Below are positions 9,780 through 20,814 of a stretch of DNA of 64,000 nucleotides, one piece after another. Source of the stretch: Deroplatys truncata (taxonomy: Eukaryota; Arthropoda; Insecta; Mantodea; Mantidae); contig CM060976.1 in the NCBI GenBank assembly GCA_030765065.1, positions 62,046,539 through 62,110,538 of the forward strand, written 5' to 3'. Made by a program: the position numbers and the translations under genes. How positions within the stretch are numbered: position 1 is the first letter of the stretch; each line of letters opens with the position of its first letter. A model generated the notes under the pieces. That model did no database searches and was not told the DNA's origin. It saw only the letters and a list, made by a program, of their open reading frames with translations.

Positions 9780-11085
9780 ATAAAAATTTTGGAGAGATAG
9801 TAATTCCTTCAAAACAATCGCCTTGCGTTCTTAAAAAGAAGTATCAAACGAAAGTATGAAATTTTGAATATACGACTTGACTTGTATTATGTATCTGACA
9901 TAATAACTTGTATTATGTATGTCGTATCTGACTTATATTTTCGAGACGAATCTGATACACAAACGTTCGTTTAAAAATAAGGTTACGGGAGGGTATTCGA
10001 GTAACATCGAAACTCCAATTTTTAAATCGAACGCAATTCTCTCAGGAGTGCTATTTTAAAGGTGTCCGTTAAATAGTTTATCCTATGTTGATAGCACTTC
10101 TTACACAGCAGGCCCATCCGTTACATCGAGGTACGAAATGTGAAGGTTTAAAGTTAGTGTGAAGAAAATTAAATATTTCGAAGCTAAATCAGCTTCATTT
10201 GGCTACTTAGTCTGGTCGTTTACCAATGTTAATCCTTACTAATATAGTAATACAGCGATGAACAACAAGTTCAAAAATACAAAATAAACGTAACAATTAA
10301 ACTATGATTTCTGTTTTAGTTAAAATCTCGTTTGGGGCCGATAAACAAATTCTCCTGTCGGAGGGGGAGCTCCAGGTTGGTGTCGGAGGACATTGTGTGG
10401 TCTCACAACCCCACCTGGACATTACTGCCCAGACGTACGTAATCTCCCCCGGTATCGGGAACCACTGAACCGCTGAGTCTAACCCAATTCGAATAACTTC
10501 CTACCGCGAGAGGCTTAGATGTTTGGCCGGACGTGCTTCTGATGACGTCAAAAATATCATGAGTACTAGAGGTACGCAGTGCCCGCATCACGGAAGCTGA
10601 AGGGACCGAAAGTCAACCTTTACGGGGAGCCAAACTGTTAATAAATAAATAACGTTACTTTAAATTCTGCATACACATTACGCAAACAGGACCAGTGTGC
10701 TCACTGACATGACAGAAAAATTGGACCGTAACTTTATATGAGAACTATAATACTAAAACAAAGGGAACATCCATTGTAGGTTTCCCAAGAATCCTGAGCT
10801 TAGTAGCAACTTATTTCTGTACGTAAATTAATAATGCATCTAGCCACACATGCATAGAAGTGAAACACAAAAGCTAATAGTAGAGTAATTAATAATGCTT
10901 CTTAGGTTACTTTTTGATTCATGATATTGTTACATGTAATTATTTAATTTTATAAAGCATTTATGACATTTGCAAATTGGAATTATGACAGACACTAGAT
11001 TTTATAATCTTACCAGCTCCTTTTGTTCTACTTATTGCTGCAAGTCACTTAAGATTACATACCAAAGTAATTGCGTAATCGATAA
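9780..11085. other. Unassigned stretch with a GC-rich island
   Basis: Mostly AT-rich sequence without a recognisable gene. 10330-10620 is markedly more GC-rich and contains an imperfect inverted repeat around CCAGGTTGG and CCCCACCTGG. It may be a remnant of another element, but I cannot assign it. Confidence 0.3.
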
Positions 11086-11345
11086 AATATTAAAATCTTC
11101 CAGGCTGGAGTCGTTATCAAGCTGTCCTAGGGTTACACTCTTGAAGATGGCAACCAAAGAGTTGGCCGAAACGTCGGGTGCTAGTAATTTTGCACTTGGA
11201 CCACGGCCTTCCAGCCCGGAAGATTTTAATATTTTGTCGATTAACTCCGGCCGTGAAAGCCTTCGTACTTATTTATTGCGCAATATTAACGTTTTCTCAG
11301 ATTGTAATTATTTATTTATTTCAATTATAATTTCTCATAATTGAA
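11085..11345 (+). repeat. Possible retroelement 3' end
   Basis: Contains TTGAAGATGGCAACC followed by GCCGAAACGTCGG. Similar motifs are common at the ends of Penelope-like and some LINE elements. No protein-coding similarity is visible here. 11345-11895 is otherwise featureless. Confidence 0.3.
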
Positions 11346-11894
11346 ATAAATTTGATATATTTAAAATTGATATATTAGGCGACTGTAATTTTATTCCATT
11401 GGGCTATGACTGGGCTGTATCAACAGATTTTAACTTGCACCTCAGCGGGTCTATTTTGATAGCCATTTTTCGCACATGTGCAGCTGTCAATCTTTTAACA
11501 TTGGTTCAGGAAATGAGCCTTGAGGAATACCTTTTCTGATAAATAGAAGAATGAAACGTTTCCTTGACTTAAGTGAATTCATTTTTTTCTCATAGCTGCA
11601 ACTAAATTCGTTTGACTGCAACCTTTTCATATCCGTTCCCATTACTTCACAGCGTGTTATAACTTTAAAAGGATTATGTGATCTACCAACTCGACAGCTT
11701 GGATAGATTCCAAAATATTCTATCATTAAATTCCTTACTGTCCAGTGATTTATATTTGTAAATTCTCTGTCACCTAAGTTGATAGTGGTAAAAGGTATCC
11801 TATTCAATTCTAAAAATCAATGTACTGATTTCACCAGAAATGTCCGTTAAATGACCCTGAATTCAAAATAAGGTCAATGTGAAGGCAACCGCGC

Positions 11895-12190
11895 GCGCCA
11901 GTGTGTATGTGTGCAAGGAGGGGGTTGTGAACATGGTAATTCACAAATGAAAAGTAGGATAAACAGCAAATACCATACTCACATATCAAGCTGCTTTTCA
12001 AGATTTTCACATAATCTTCCCACCCAAAATAAGCCTTTACATGGAAAAACATTCGTTATCTTTATGTTCTCAAAATTACTCCAACGATTTTAATTGACAT
12101 TTCATAAATTTTAGTTTTTGGCATGACAAATAAAATGTATAACTTGAATTTTCTGCCAATCGCGTAAGAACTCATCTCTATTCTCATTGA
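11895..12190 (-). repeat. Diverged HINE-like fragment (copy d)
   Basis: Reverse-orientation fragment with the GTGTGTATGTGTG microsatellite core, then TTTACATGGAAAAAC and TATAACTTGAATTTTCT. Much more diverged than the copies at 34-36 kb. 12190-12465 holds nothing recognised. Confidence 0.55.
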
Positions 12191-12464
12191 ATTTTACGTA
12201 GCTAGGGAAGATAAGCGAAAGTGAATTACAAGAAAAATGTGTATCTCATCAGGATAAAGAATTTATGTCAAAATTTGTTGCAGCATTAATCAATTCCGGA
12301 ATATTCACTGAGTTTGTTTGAAGGTTGCTTCACAATAAACCCAGAACGGAGAGCAGAGTGGTGAGTGATTCTGATTCAAAATACACCGGGAACAAGAACA
12401 GGAGTGCCTGTAAATGATAGTCTGCATAACAATGCGATACCAGTTTTGCCATTTGAATATAATT

Positions 12465-12700
12465 TGTACCGAGCGGGATGACTCAGGCGGTAACGTATGT
12501 GACCCGCATTCCCGGGTTCAAACCCTCGGGGCCGACTAATCGGACCGAAGGTTTTTTCGCGTTTTCCGCAGTCCTAAGCGAATGGTGAGTATCATTCCTC
12601 TCATTACTACATTTCATTTTCTTCACCGCCATACGAGCATTGGGCTGATCACCGGACAGAGGGGTTTTAGTAAGTAAACAGAACAATCGTGTTATTGCAC
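12465..12700 (+). repeat. tRNA-derived SINE-like element (family B)
   Basis: A tRNA-like head (GATGACTCAGGCGGTAACG) is followed by a perfect B-box, GGGTTCAAACCC, at the expected distance. The body is unlike SINE family A. The right edge is unclear and no target duplication was found. Confidence 0.55.
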
Positions 12701-13860
12701 GGGATATAGTTGACGTCAGGTATTGTGACGGACACTTTCCTCCCCTTCCCTTCACAACAGCCGGTTTCGTTGCGACGTTCCATTTATTCACTGCATACAA
12801 ACCAGTGAAGAACTGTGGTAATATGCCTAAAGCAAAAAAGAATCACACATAAAAACCATCATCACAATTAGCGTCGTTGTGGCGGTATTTGGCAGGTAAA
12901 ACTTCAGCAGAAATGGAGAAATCATTAAGGGGACGGAACTGGAATTCCCTTGGCTCTACAATCAATTTTAACTTGGTAGGGAATATGGCTACAGGCTCAG
13001 TATACTACGCTCAATATTACGACAAAGTTATTAATGTAATTAATGTTCTTTAACGACAGAAAAATGTTGCTATACTTGCAGTGAATGAAATAATATCACC
13101 GTATTTGTTTTAGATGTTTCATACATTCATATTAATTTCAGTAATACTACACCTGCAATAACATGTATTTGCAAGCACGGACACTAAAAATACCAGAAAC
13201 TCGTGAGGCAATAGAACAGGTTTCAAAAACACTGAGTAAAGTAAAGCTGTAACTGTTAAAGAGCGGGTAACAGCGAAACTTAAAAGTATTCTAGAGAAGA
13301 ATTCAGGGTACACAGAAGTGTGCGAAACGAGGGACGTGTTACTGAGTCAGGGAATCTCAAGCAGGTCTGTTATTTCGTTTTTTATTTGCTCCTACTATGT
13401 CGCATGATGTAAAACGTAGTTTTTTTCAAAATAAAACAATTGTCTACGGCTAGTCACATGCGATTTACGTTCATCTATTTCGAAAATGCATTATTGTAGA
13501 TTGTAAAACTTACGATATAACAGAAAAGCCAATGTAACTCTTAATTAAATAATGAAGTAATTTTGTTGCACACTACCAATAGCTAAACATTGTTTTCTTC
13601 CGATACTCAATAATCGTGATCTACCTGTTTTCGAAGCAGGGTGTAATGCAAGATCACATTCGTTCCACTTCCCTCGGTGCGTCCCTAACTAGATGATTTA
13701 CTTACTAAAACCCCTCTGCATGCTGATAACTCATCCTGGATATGCTATGATCCAGAGTTTACTTGCTTCTCGACAGGCTGCTGAATAATATGTAGAATAG
13801 CAATGAAAATTAATGATAATGGGTAAAGAAAGTCATGTAATTATTCTTGTATAAAACTGT
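12700..13860. other. No recognisable feature
   Basis: AT-rich sequence. I see no gene, repeat family or strong structure here. Confidence 0.4.
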
Positions 13861-13867
13861 ATCTAAT

Positions 13868-14702
13868 TATTACTTTCTCTACCACTTACCTACAATAAGT
13901 AGAGGAAGTACTGTATTCCACCCAAAAATTCCATATGCCAAGATATCATCGGAAATACAAGTTCTGAGGCTTCCTGAACCTCTCCTCCAAGGCATTTTTG
14001 GAAAAAGGTATTTAAGTGTGTGTCTGTGAACAGCATAGGTAGCTCAAAAACGAAAGGTTGGTTAAATACCAAATTTGTATTATATTATAGTTCAGCTTCT
14101 TCCAAGGATGCGACACGAAGACTTTCAAGAAAATGACCCCACCCCAAATTACACTTTCATGGATAAACTTTTTTATTTTTTTTTATTTCCTCAAAAATGG
14201 CTCTAACATGTTTATGAAATGCCATATTTTTAAGATATTTAAATGATAAAATGTGAATCTTCAATTTTGTGGGAATAGTTTGTGAAGTCTTCTTCATTCT
14301 GAATTATTTTTGTATAATTAGTAAATCTTAAGAGATAGATAAAATCGTACTACACAAAAAAGTAGATCGTTAAGCACACAGTTTATGTCAAATAAACTTT
14401 TATAGCGTTAATCATTTCTTTGTTATTGATTTAAATTTTAAAATACCTATACTCGTTCAAATGTTAAGTTGCTATCGTTTTTTCCTGTGGCATCCAAAGA
14501 GCAAGGTATTTTAAAGCCATCATACAGGGATGCACTTTTTAAAAATCTGACCATCGTTATATCCTAGTGAACCCTACTTATATCTACAACGAATGTGTAT
14601 ATATGTAATATCTCGGTTAAAGAGTAAACAGAGGAATAAACTTTTGTAAGAATATTTTGTAGCAGCGTGAGTAGAGAAAGTACTGTGAATGCCACACATC
14701 CG
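13868..14702 (-). repeat. HINE-like repeat, near full length (copy e)
   Basis: Reverse orientation. It starts with the hairpin (TTTCTCTACCACTTACC to AAGTAGAGGAAG), then TTCCACCCAAAAATTCC, a minimal GTGTGTGTC core, and ends with GAGTAGAGAAAGT followed by CTGTGAATGCCACACATC, the diverged 5' terminus. Both ends are present. Confidence 0.75.
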
Positions 14703-15640
14703 TTTTATTTTCCTCGGTAGATTTTTTTCAACTACCAGCACTGATGATGCTTCAAGATCATAAATTGAGTCCAAAGAAAGTGTTCGACAAAACTTGAGGC
14801 ATGGACGCCTAGTAAATACTTCAACTGGATTTACACAGTGAATTTGCAGTTTGAGCGAAATTATTTCCTCGTTATTCTGCATTAGTTTCTTTCAGAAAAC
14901 AGCAAACTGTTTCAAAGACGGCTGTCAGAACATCTAGTGCTGAAAAGGAAGAGAGTGAAGACAGGAAAACTAGTTCTGTTCAAGTTGGTGAATGTGCCCT
15001 GACTTGGAAATACGCGGTCTTAATGTTTTTATCGTTACTGCGTCTTCTTCCTCTTTTCTTCCTTTTCTTATTTTGTCTTATTCGCATTTCTTCTTGCGTT
15101 CCTTGGCGTGGAACAGACTAACGACCTCGTGGAAAAGTCGCAGTCATGATTACGATTTTATGCAAGAGCAAAAAGAATTAAACGCATCTGGTGTGGAATT
15201 TCCAGTAGCTGGCTATTCACAAGGGCACAACATGACGGAAATGAAACACCAGGAGGATATACATGGGTGGTTTATGAGTAAACTCTTGTACTACGCCGCC
15301 GACTGTTTATTCTGGTAATTATGCAAAATACGATTATAAATGTATGCACAACGTTCATTTTTAAGTCTTAAGAGCTAATTGGTTACAACCTAAAAATATA
15401 CAAGTAATGTCGGGTTTTACCAACTGACGTCAAGGTATTTGAAGATCGTCAAGCTGTTGACAGTCGAAGTTCCCGTCAATTTTTGAGGCAACATTTTCCT
15501 TCCTTCAAATGTGACGGTCCGTCAATTTTAGTTTAAAGGTTATGTAGGTACCCTAGCTCTTGAGAAACGCCATCGAATTTACTTTCATTTCAGTACCTAA
15601 TGAACAGTGGATATTTTCGATATTGAAATGTTTTTCGACG
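14703..15640. other. Unassigned stretch
   Basis: No recognised gene. A short open segment at 14896-14987 follows TTAGTTTCTTTCAG and precedes GTGAAT, so it could be a Ser/Lys/Glu-rich exon. Its phase does not fit the 9438-9580 candidate directly and the donor is weak. Confidence 0.25.
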
Positions 15641-15659
15641 AATTTATTGAAAATATGGG

Positions 15660-16215
15660 TCGTTATTTTTGAAATAGAAATAACCGTTTCTACAAAATGA
15701 ATGATGTAAAATTTGCGACTCATTACAGACTATTAAAACAGGTAGTGTTGAAAATATTGGAAGAAACTGAACCGAGACTGGAAGACCTTGCAAAGACAAA
15801 TCGGTCACTTTTATCGATTCATCAGTTATTGGTAACACACAGAAATTTCTTCTGGGGGACTTTCCGTATTGTTAATGGTGACTGCAACGGAGTTTCGAAA
15901 TCAAGGATGTGGAGATAGTAACGGAAGCAATTGCTTCCCTACGGCCACAATGATCCAAGAATTTTATGCAATTGCAAATTTTCCTGGCGTTGTAGACACC
16001 ATTGACTGTACTCATGTGCCCATTTTGCCACCCGGTGGGCATAATGCCGAAGTATACAATATATGCAGACGGTTTGCAGTGCAAGCTTATTAATTACCAA
16101 TATTGTGGCACGCTGATAGCTTTATATTTGATAATAGTTGATTAGGAATGCTGTTCGAGACAGGGAGATGGCATTTTGTACACGGTGACAGTGGTTACCG
16201 AGCGGAGTGTCGTGG
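15660..16215 (+). pseudogene. PIF/Harbinger (HARBI1-like) transposase remnant
   Basis: Plus-strand fragments match the HARBI1 nuclease family. They include TNRSLLSIHQLLVTHRNFF, GTFRIVNGDCNGVSKSRM, and the catalytic region FPGVVDTIDCTHVPILPPGG. HGDSGYRAECRGL follows further on. The DCTHV and GDSGY motifs carry two of the expected acidic residues. The frame is broken by stops and shifts and most of the C-terminus is missing. Convincing terminal inverted repeats were not found. Confidence 0.75.
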
Positions 16216-16219
16216 TTTA

Positions 16220-16990
16220 AACATACGCCTTGTGCTTATGTTTTGTTTTCAAAGCTGCAGTTTCAGCCAATGAAAAGAGATGTAGCAAACAATACTGTTG
16301 CCAACCTTCACAAACTTATGTAATGAATCGTCATAGTTAACGAACCTCTTTTCATGTGATTGTCGTTGACGATACGTCAAAGGCGTCCCTCAAGCTAAAT
16401 TTGCTATCAAACTTCAAATGAATAGCCATTTTAACATTCGTAATAAGCAGGCGTAGGAACTCTTAAGCAGTGTGTTCTTTGTCAATACAAAGAATGTAAA
16501 CAGCGGTCATGCGTCACTGATGGGCAGACAATCACCTCTGGTAAGTGATGTGTGCAAACGCCAACGGACTGTACGAGGGATGGCGGTGGTTTGTAACCTG
16601 TGACGTCATTGTACAAGCTCCACTAAAAGTTCAATTTCATTTCCTTTCGTCCTGGCTTTAATGCCTAGAAATTCTTATGCCTGGTCATAAGTATTTGTAT
16701 ATGATAACGGGTCCTGTATTTCTTGGCATTTCTCTGCTTCCTTTCCCTTTAGATTTATCTATCTGATTTTTTGATAAAGTTTGGTTTTGGATGAATTATA
16801 ATTGTTACTAACTGCCCTAAAGCCATAAATCGAATTTTAAAGCAGCGCGCGCGTGTTTTATGAAGCTTGGTATATAACGTACCACAGGTATCACTTGGGG
16901 GTTATTAAAGAAACGTAAAGCAAAAATTCGAAATGTTTCGCTTATTATAAAGCCTTTTTAATGCTACATAACATTTTGTAAGCATAATTT
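16220..16990. other. No recognisable feature
   Basis: No gene or known repeat seen, apart from a short CG-dinucleotide run (GCGCGCGCG) near 16847. Confidence 0.35.
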
Positions 16991-17009
16991 TTGCATTCTT
17001 TACCACGTA

Positions 17010-17735
17010 CATAGTAGGTAGAAAAGCTATTGCATTCTACCCAAAAACTCGATATCGAGATTTCACCAGAAATACATTTTTGAGGCCTCCTGAACCCCAA
17101 AAAAGGCATTTTATAGAAAAAGATCCTCATACGTCTCTCTCTCTCTCTCTCTCTCTCTGTATGTGTTTTGGCGTGTGTCTGTGAACAGCATAACTAAAAA
17201 ACGAAGAGTATCCTAAATACCAAACTTGGTATTTAAGTGCTATATATTCCAAAGATGCGACACTAAGATTTTCAAGAAAATTCCCCCAACCCAAACTACC
17301 ATTCACATGGGAACATTTTAGTTATTTATGATTTTCTCAAAAATGGCTCTAACAATTTTGATTAAAATGCCAATGCTTAAGATATTTTCATGACAAAATG
17401 TATATTTTGAATTTTGCTATTGGAATTGGCTATTGGAAATAGCCATTGGAGTCTTCTTGGCTTTGAATGACTTTTGTATAATTGATAAACCGTAAGAGGG
17501 TTAAAATCTTGCTACACTAAAAATGTACATCCCGTTAAAGCACACATTGTACCTATGCGAAATAAATGATTTGTGGCCTTCACCACTTCTAACCGTGCAA
17601 CGTCCAACAGCCAGCTAGTAAGTAATAAAACAATTTCTGCAAATCTCGACTAGCATGAAGCAGATAGGAGAATAAGCTTTGTAATAATAGGTTTTTGAAG
17701 GATTCGTGGAGAAAGTGATTTGAATATAGGAGGGC
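17010..17735 (-). repeat. HINE-like repeat with (CT)n core (copy f)
   Basis: Reverse-orientation copy. The central microsatellite is (CT)n at about 17136-17158 rather than the usual (GT)n. The copy ends with GGAGAAAGTGATTTGAATAT, the 5' subterminal segment. Confidence 0.7.
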
Positions 17736-17904
17736 AATAATGAACATTTTTAGAATCTCCTGTTTCAAAAACCAAATGAAATTTATTTATATTTGACAGA
17801 TAGGTACTTTCTAATGTTTGCAACTGGATCACCATATATTCTGTCTAATTTGCTTTAATAATTTGTTAATTATCATCGTTTAAAGATTTTGTGTTCACCC
17901 AAAA

Positions 17905-19090
17905 ATGAATTTGATTGAAGAACATTTCCGGGCCAGATTTTTTACGATTTTAAATCGTGATTAACGCCTAAACAATGTGAAGATCTGCTTAGAAATGCAT
18001 TTGGCGAAGAAGCCCCTTCTAAGGCAACATTTTGTAATTGGTACAACGAATTCAAAAGAGATTGGTTTTTTCTTAGTGATACATTTCGTGAAGGACGCCC
18101 AAGAACTACTATTAATGATGAAAATATTGCCGTTGTTCGAGCAATCCTTGAAGAAGATCGACGGGCATCTTATGAATTTATTCGGGCGACATATGAGTCA
18201 AATCCAAAACATTTTACAACAAAGAGAGACGTGAGAAAACTTTGTTCTCGATGGATTCCACATGAACTGACTCCCGATCAAAAACAACAACCATTGATTG
18301 GTGCAGAAAAACTGGGAAAATTCCAAGGCGGCACTTCACATTTGGTTTGGAATATCGTTACTGGTGATGAAACTGGATTTATCGTCACGACCCTGAAAGG
18401 GAGAGTCAATGGGTCTTTCGAACTGAACCTAAGCCTACAAAGTCGTCCTCCGTGGTGTAGTTACCATGGTAGCCGCTAGTTCCCGAGGTCGCGGATTCAA
18501 ACCCGGCGGAGTGCGATGGATTTTTTCGGGCGTTAAAATCCTTAGCATGGCTTCCTTCGGAAGGGAAGTAAAGTCGGTGGCCCCGTGTCGTAGATTTACG
18601 TCACGTAATAGAACCTCAAGCCTGATAAAGAGGCCTCTGAGCAAAATTACCGGTCTTTCACGCCCAATATAGAATGGGAAGCTAAGGACCACAGCAGTTA
18701 AAGAGCGTCCATAAATAAAACTCAATTTAATTTTAATTTTAAGCCTACAAAAGTTTCGCAGTGCTGCTGTTAAGAAGATGGTTGTTACTTTTTTTTTCTA
18801 AAACGGGCTATATTGCTGGTATAGCATTATAAGATAGACGTACCGTTACTGCCGATTGGTACACAAATGTCTGTTTACGCAAAATTTTGAAAAAGTTCTA
18901 AAAAGTGCACAAAAGGAAACATAGTGTTACATCATGACAACGTATCGTCGCATACAGCAAAACTGAGTAGGTACTTGGATGCCCTAAAGGTCAGCACCAT
19001 GGACTCTGCACCATACAGTTCTGACCTAGTATCTTGTGATTTCTTTTTGTTTTCAAAAACTAAAGATAAAATGCGTGGAATCTCTTTTTA
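17905..19090 (+). pseudogene. mariner transposase remnant, split by a SINE
   Basis: Fragments follow the mariner order. The N-terminal part has PKQCEDLLRNAFGEEAPSKA and EFREGRPRT-like sequence; KLCSRWIPHELTPDQKQ and IVTGDETG (first catalytic Asp) follow. Then LHHDNVSSHTAKLSRYL (second Asp) and SDLVSCDFFLF (third Asp) complete a DD34D-type triad. Several frameshifts make it inactive. The coding sequence is interrupted at EPKPTK by the SINE at 18442-18740. The C-terminal end is cut by the HINE-like copy at 19085. No terminal repeats were resolved. Confidence 0.85.
18442..18740 (+). repeat. tRNA-derived SINE (family A), copy 2, with target duplication
   Basis: Complete SINE with tRNA-like head (TCCTCCGTGGTGTAGTTACC, B-box GGATTCAAACCC), family A body and an A/T-rich tail (CATAAATAAAACTC, then AATTTTAATTTT). 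It is flanked by a perfect 11-bp target duplication, AAGCCTACAAA, at 18431-18441 and 18741-18751. The target is the mariner coding sequence. Confidence 0.93.
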
Positions 19091-19192
19091 CTTTCTCCCT
19101 ACTATTCCACCCAAAAATTCGATACCGAGATTTCACCGGAAATACTTGCTTTGAGGTGCTCTAAATCCAAATAAAGCATATTTGGAAACATG

Positions 19193-19240
<48 letters not shown>

Positions 19241-19590
19241 TGTGAACAGCATAACTCAAAAACGAAAAGTCGGATAACTTGGTATTTGAGTTCATTATCT
19301 TCCAAGGATGCGGCACGACGACTTTCAAGAACATCCCCCCCCCAGACTTCCCTTTACATGGAACATTTTTGGAAAATTTTGATTTTCTCAAAAATGGCTC
19401 TAACGATTATGATTAAAATATACATGTTGAAAATATTTTCATGGCAAAGAAATGTATATCTTGAATTTTCTGGTAATGTCCCCAAAAGTCCTCACTCGGA
19501 AAGACTTTCGCATAACTGGTAAACTAAGAGATACACAAAATTTTACTACATAAAGAGAATTTACTCACGTTTCTAGCTTGCGACTATAGA
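19085..19590 (-). repeat. HINE-like repeat with long (TG)n core (copy g)
   Basis: Reverse-orientation copy interrupting the mariner remnant. It carries a (TG)n tract of about 40 bp at 19195-19237. The 5' terminal part is missing. Confidence 0.75.
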
Positions 19591-19880
19591 GAGCACTGGG
19601 GCTGTTTCATGTCACGGCCGCCTAGAACAACCTTTACAGTGAAGAGTCTAATATGCACAAATAGATCTAATATGCCGTGCCGGGGAACAAGAACGAGAAA
19701 GTTAAAACTTGGGCAAGTTTTCTTTTCCGATCCCGGGGTCCGGGAAGGTTTCCCGTCGATTGTGAACGCTCTCGTTTTGATACATGTATTTCAACTTTCT
19801 CATTCTGTTCTGGTTACAGTTTTCGTTGGTTGTGAATCAGCCTTTACAATCCTCAAATGTAGGGTTTACACTCCCTAGAG
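19590..19880. other. No recognisable feature
   Basis: Slightly GC-richer sequence with no assignable element. Confidence 0.3.
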
Positions 19881-20155
19881 CTTACAACCGTGCCTAGGGT
19901 CAGAGGTCTGTAGAAGAGCAGAAGAACCCGGAACGGGGGATCAGTCCGTAGCCAGGTATGAGAGTGAGGAAAGAAAATGATATGAAATGGAGGCGAAATA
20001 GATGAAAAGAAAGCGTCAAACCGGAAATCTCGGAGAAAACCCGCCAGACGCGCTTGGTTCGCCACAAATCCCACATGCGGGTCCCTAGGATAGAACCCAG
20101 GTAGCCTTCATGGGAGAAGAGCGGTCTAACCACTCGGCCACGGCGCTTCCCCCTT
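19880..20155 (-). repeat. tRNA-derived SINE-like element (family C)
   Basis: On the minus strand the head reads GCCGTGGCCGAGTGGTTAGA, an A-box typical of Ser/Leu-type tRNAs, followed by a degenerate B-box GGGTTCTATCC. The body differs from families A and B. Target duplication not found. Confidence 0.6.
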
Positions 20156-20269
20156 ACTACAAACATATTTTCTTAAAAATCTGAGAACAATGCAGAATAA
20201 ATGAGAGGATTCCAACGTCCAATAATAAAAGATCACATAACCTCCAACTCACTGTCGTTTATTTTTATA

Positions 20270-20735
20270 TAACATTTACAAACCTCTTTTTCTACCTTCT
20301 TAATGTTAACCGAGATAAACGTGCAGACATATCGTTGTAGGTAAAGAAAGGATACAGGAAGCAGAAGCGATAATCAAATACTTAAGAGCGGGTAGATACA
20401 CGCTTATCTTGAAATCCCATACGCTTTCCAACCGCAGCGAGAAAGATTTGAATGTGGCAGCATTTCAAAAGATAACAAAAGTAATGTAATATCCAAACAA
20501 AACAACGGATATCTCGTAAATGGCTAACACACCAAAACAGTTTTTACTTTTTCTATCACACACATAGTAAGTAGAACAAGTATTGCATTCCACCAAAAAA
20601 TTCGATACAGAGGTTTCAACGGAATGTTTTGAGGCCCCTGAATAAAAAATATTTTTAGAAAAAGGACAGTGTGCGCTCCCATGCGTGTGTGTCTGTGAAC
20701 AGCATAACTCAAAACCGAAAAATCTGATAAAGGAC
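20270..20735. repeat. Two HINE-like fragments in opposite orientation (copy h)
   Basis: 20270-20530 is a forward fragment of the 5' half; 20536-20735 is a reverse fragment of the 3' end with TTCCACCAAAAAATTCG and a short GTGTGTGTC core. They meet near 20533. Confidence 0.6.
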
Positions 20736-20814
20736 TAGAATTCAGAGCAGGACGGGAAGCTTTCCTGTAGCACATTAACTCATGCAAAATCCTTTTACAA
20801 ACGTCCAATTCATA

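Noticed and set aside
15418-16400. Terminal inverted repeats for the Harbinger remnant
   Set aside because: Only short shared words such as TGACGTCAA and ACGTCAA; no aligned inverted repeat.
17977-18234. 85-codon open frame on the + strand
   Set aside because: Wrong-frame reading of the mariner remnant; the mariner peptide is in another frame.
18435-18725. Open frames on both strands over the SINEs, also at 6797-7046 and 50812-51063
   Set aside because: They lie within tRNA-derived SINE bodies and repeat with them.
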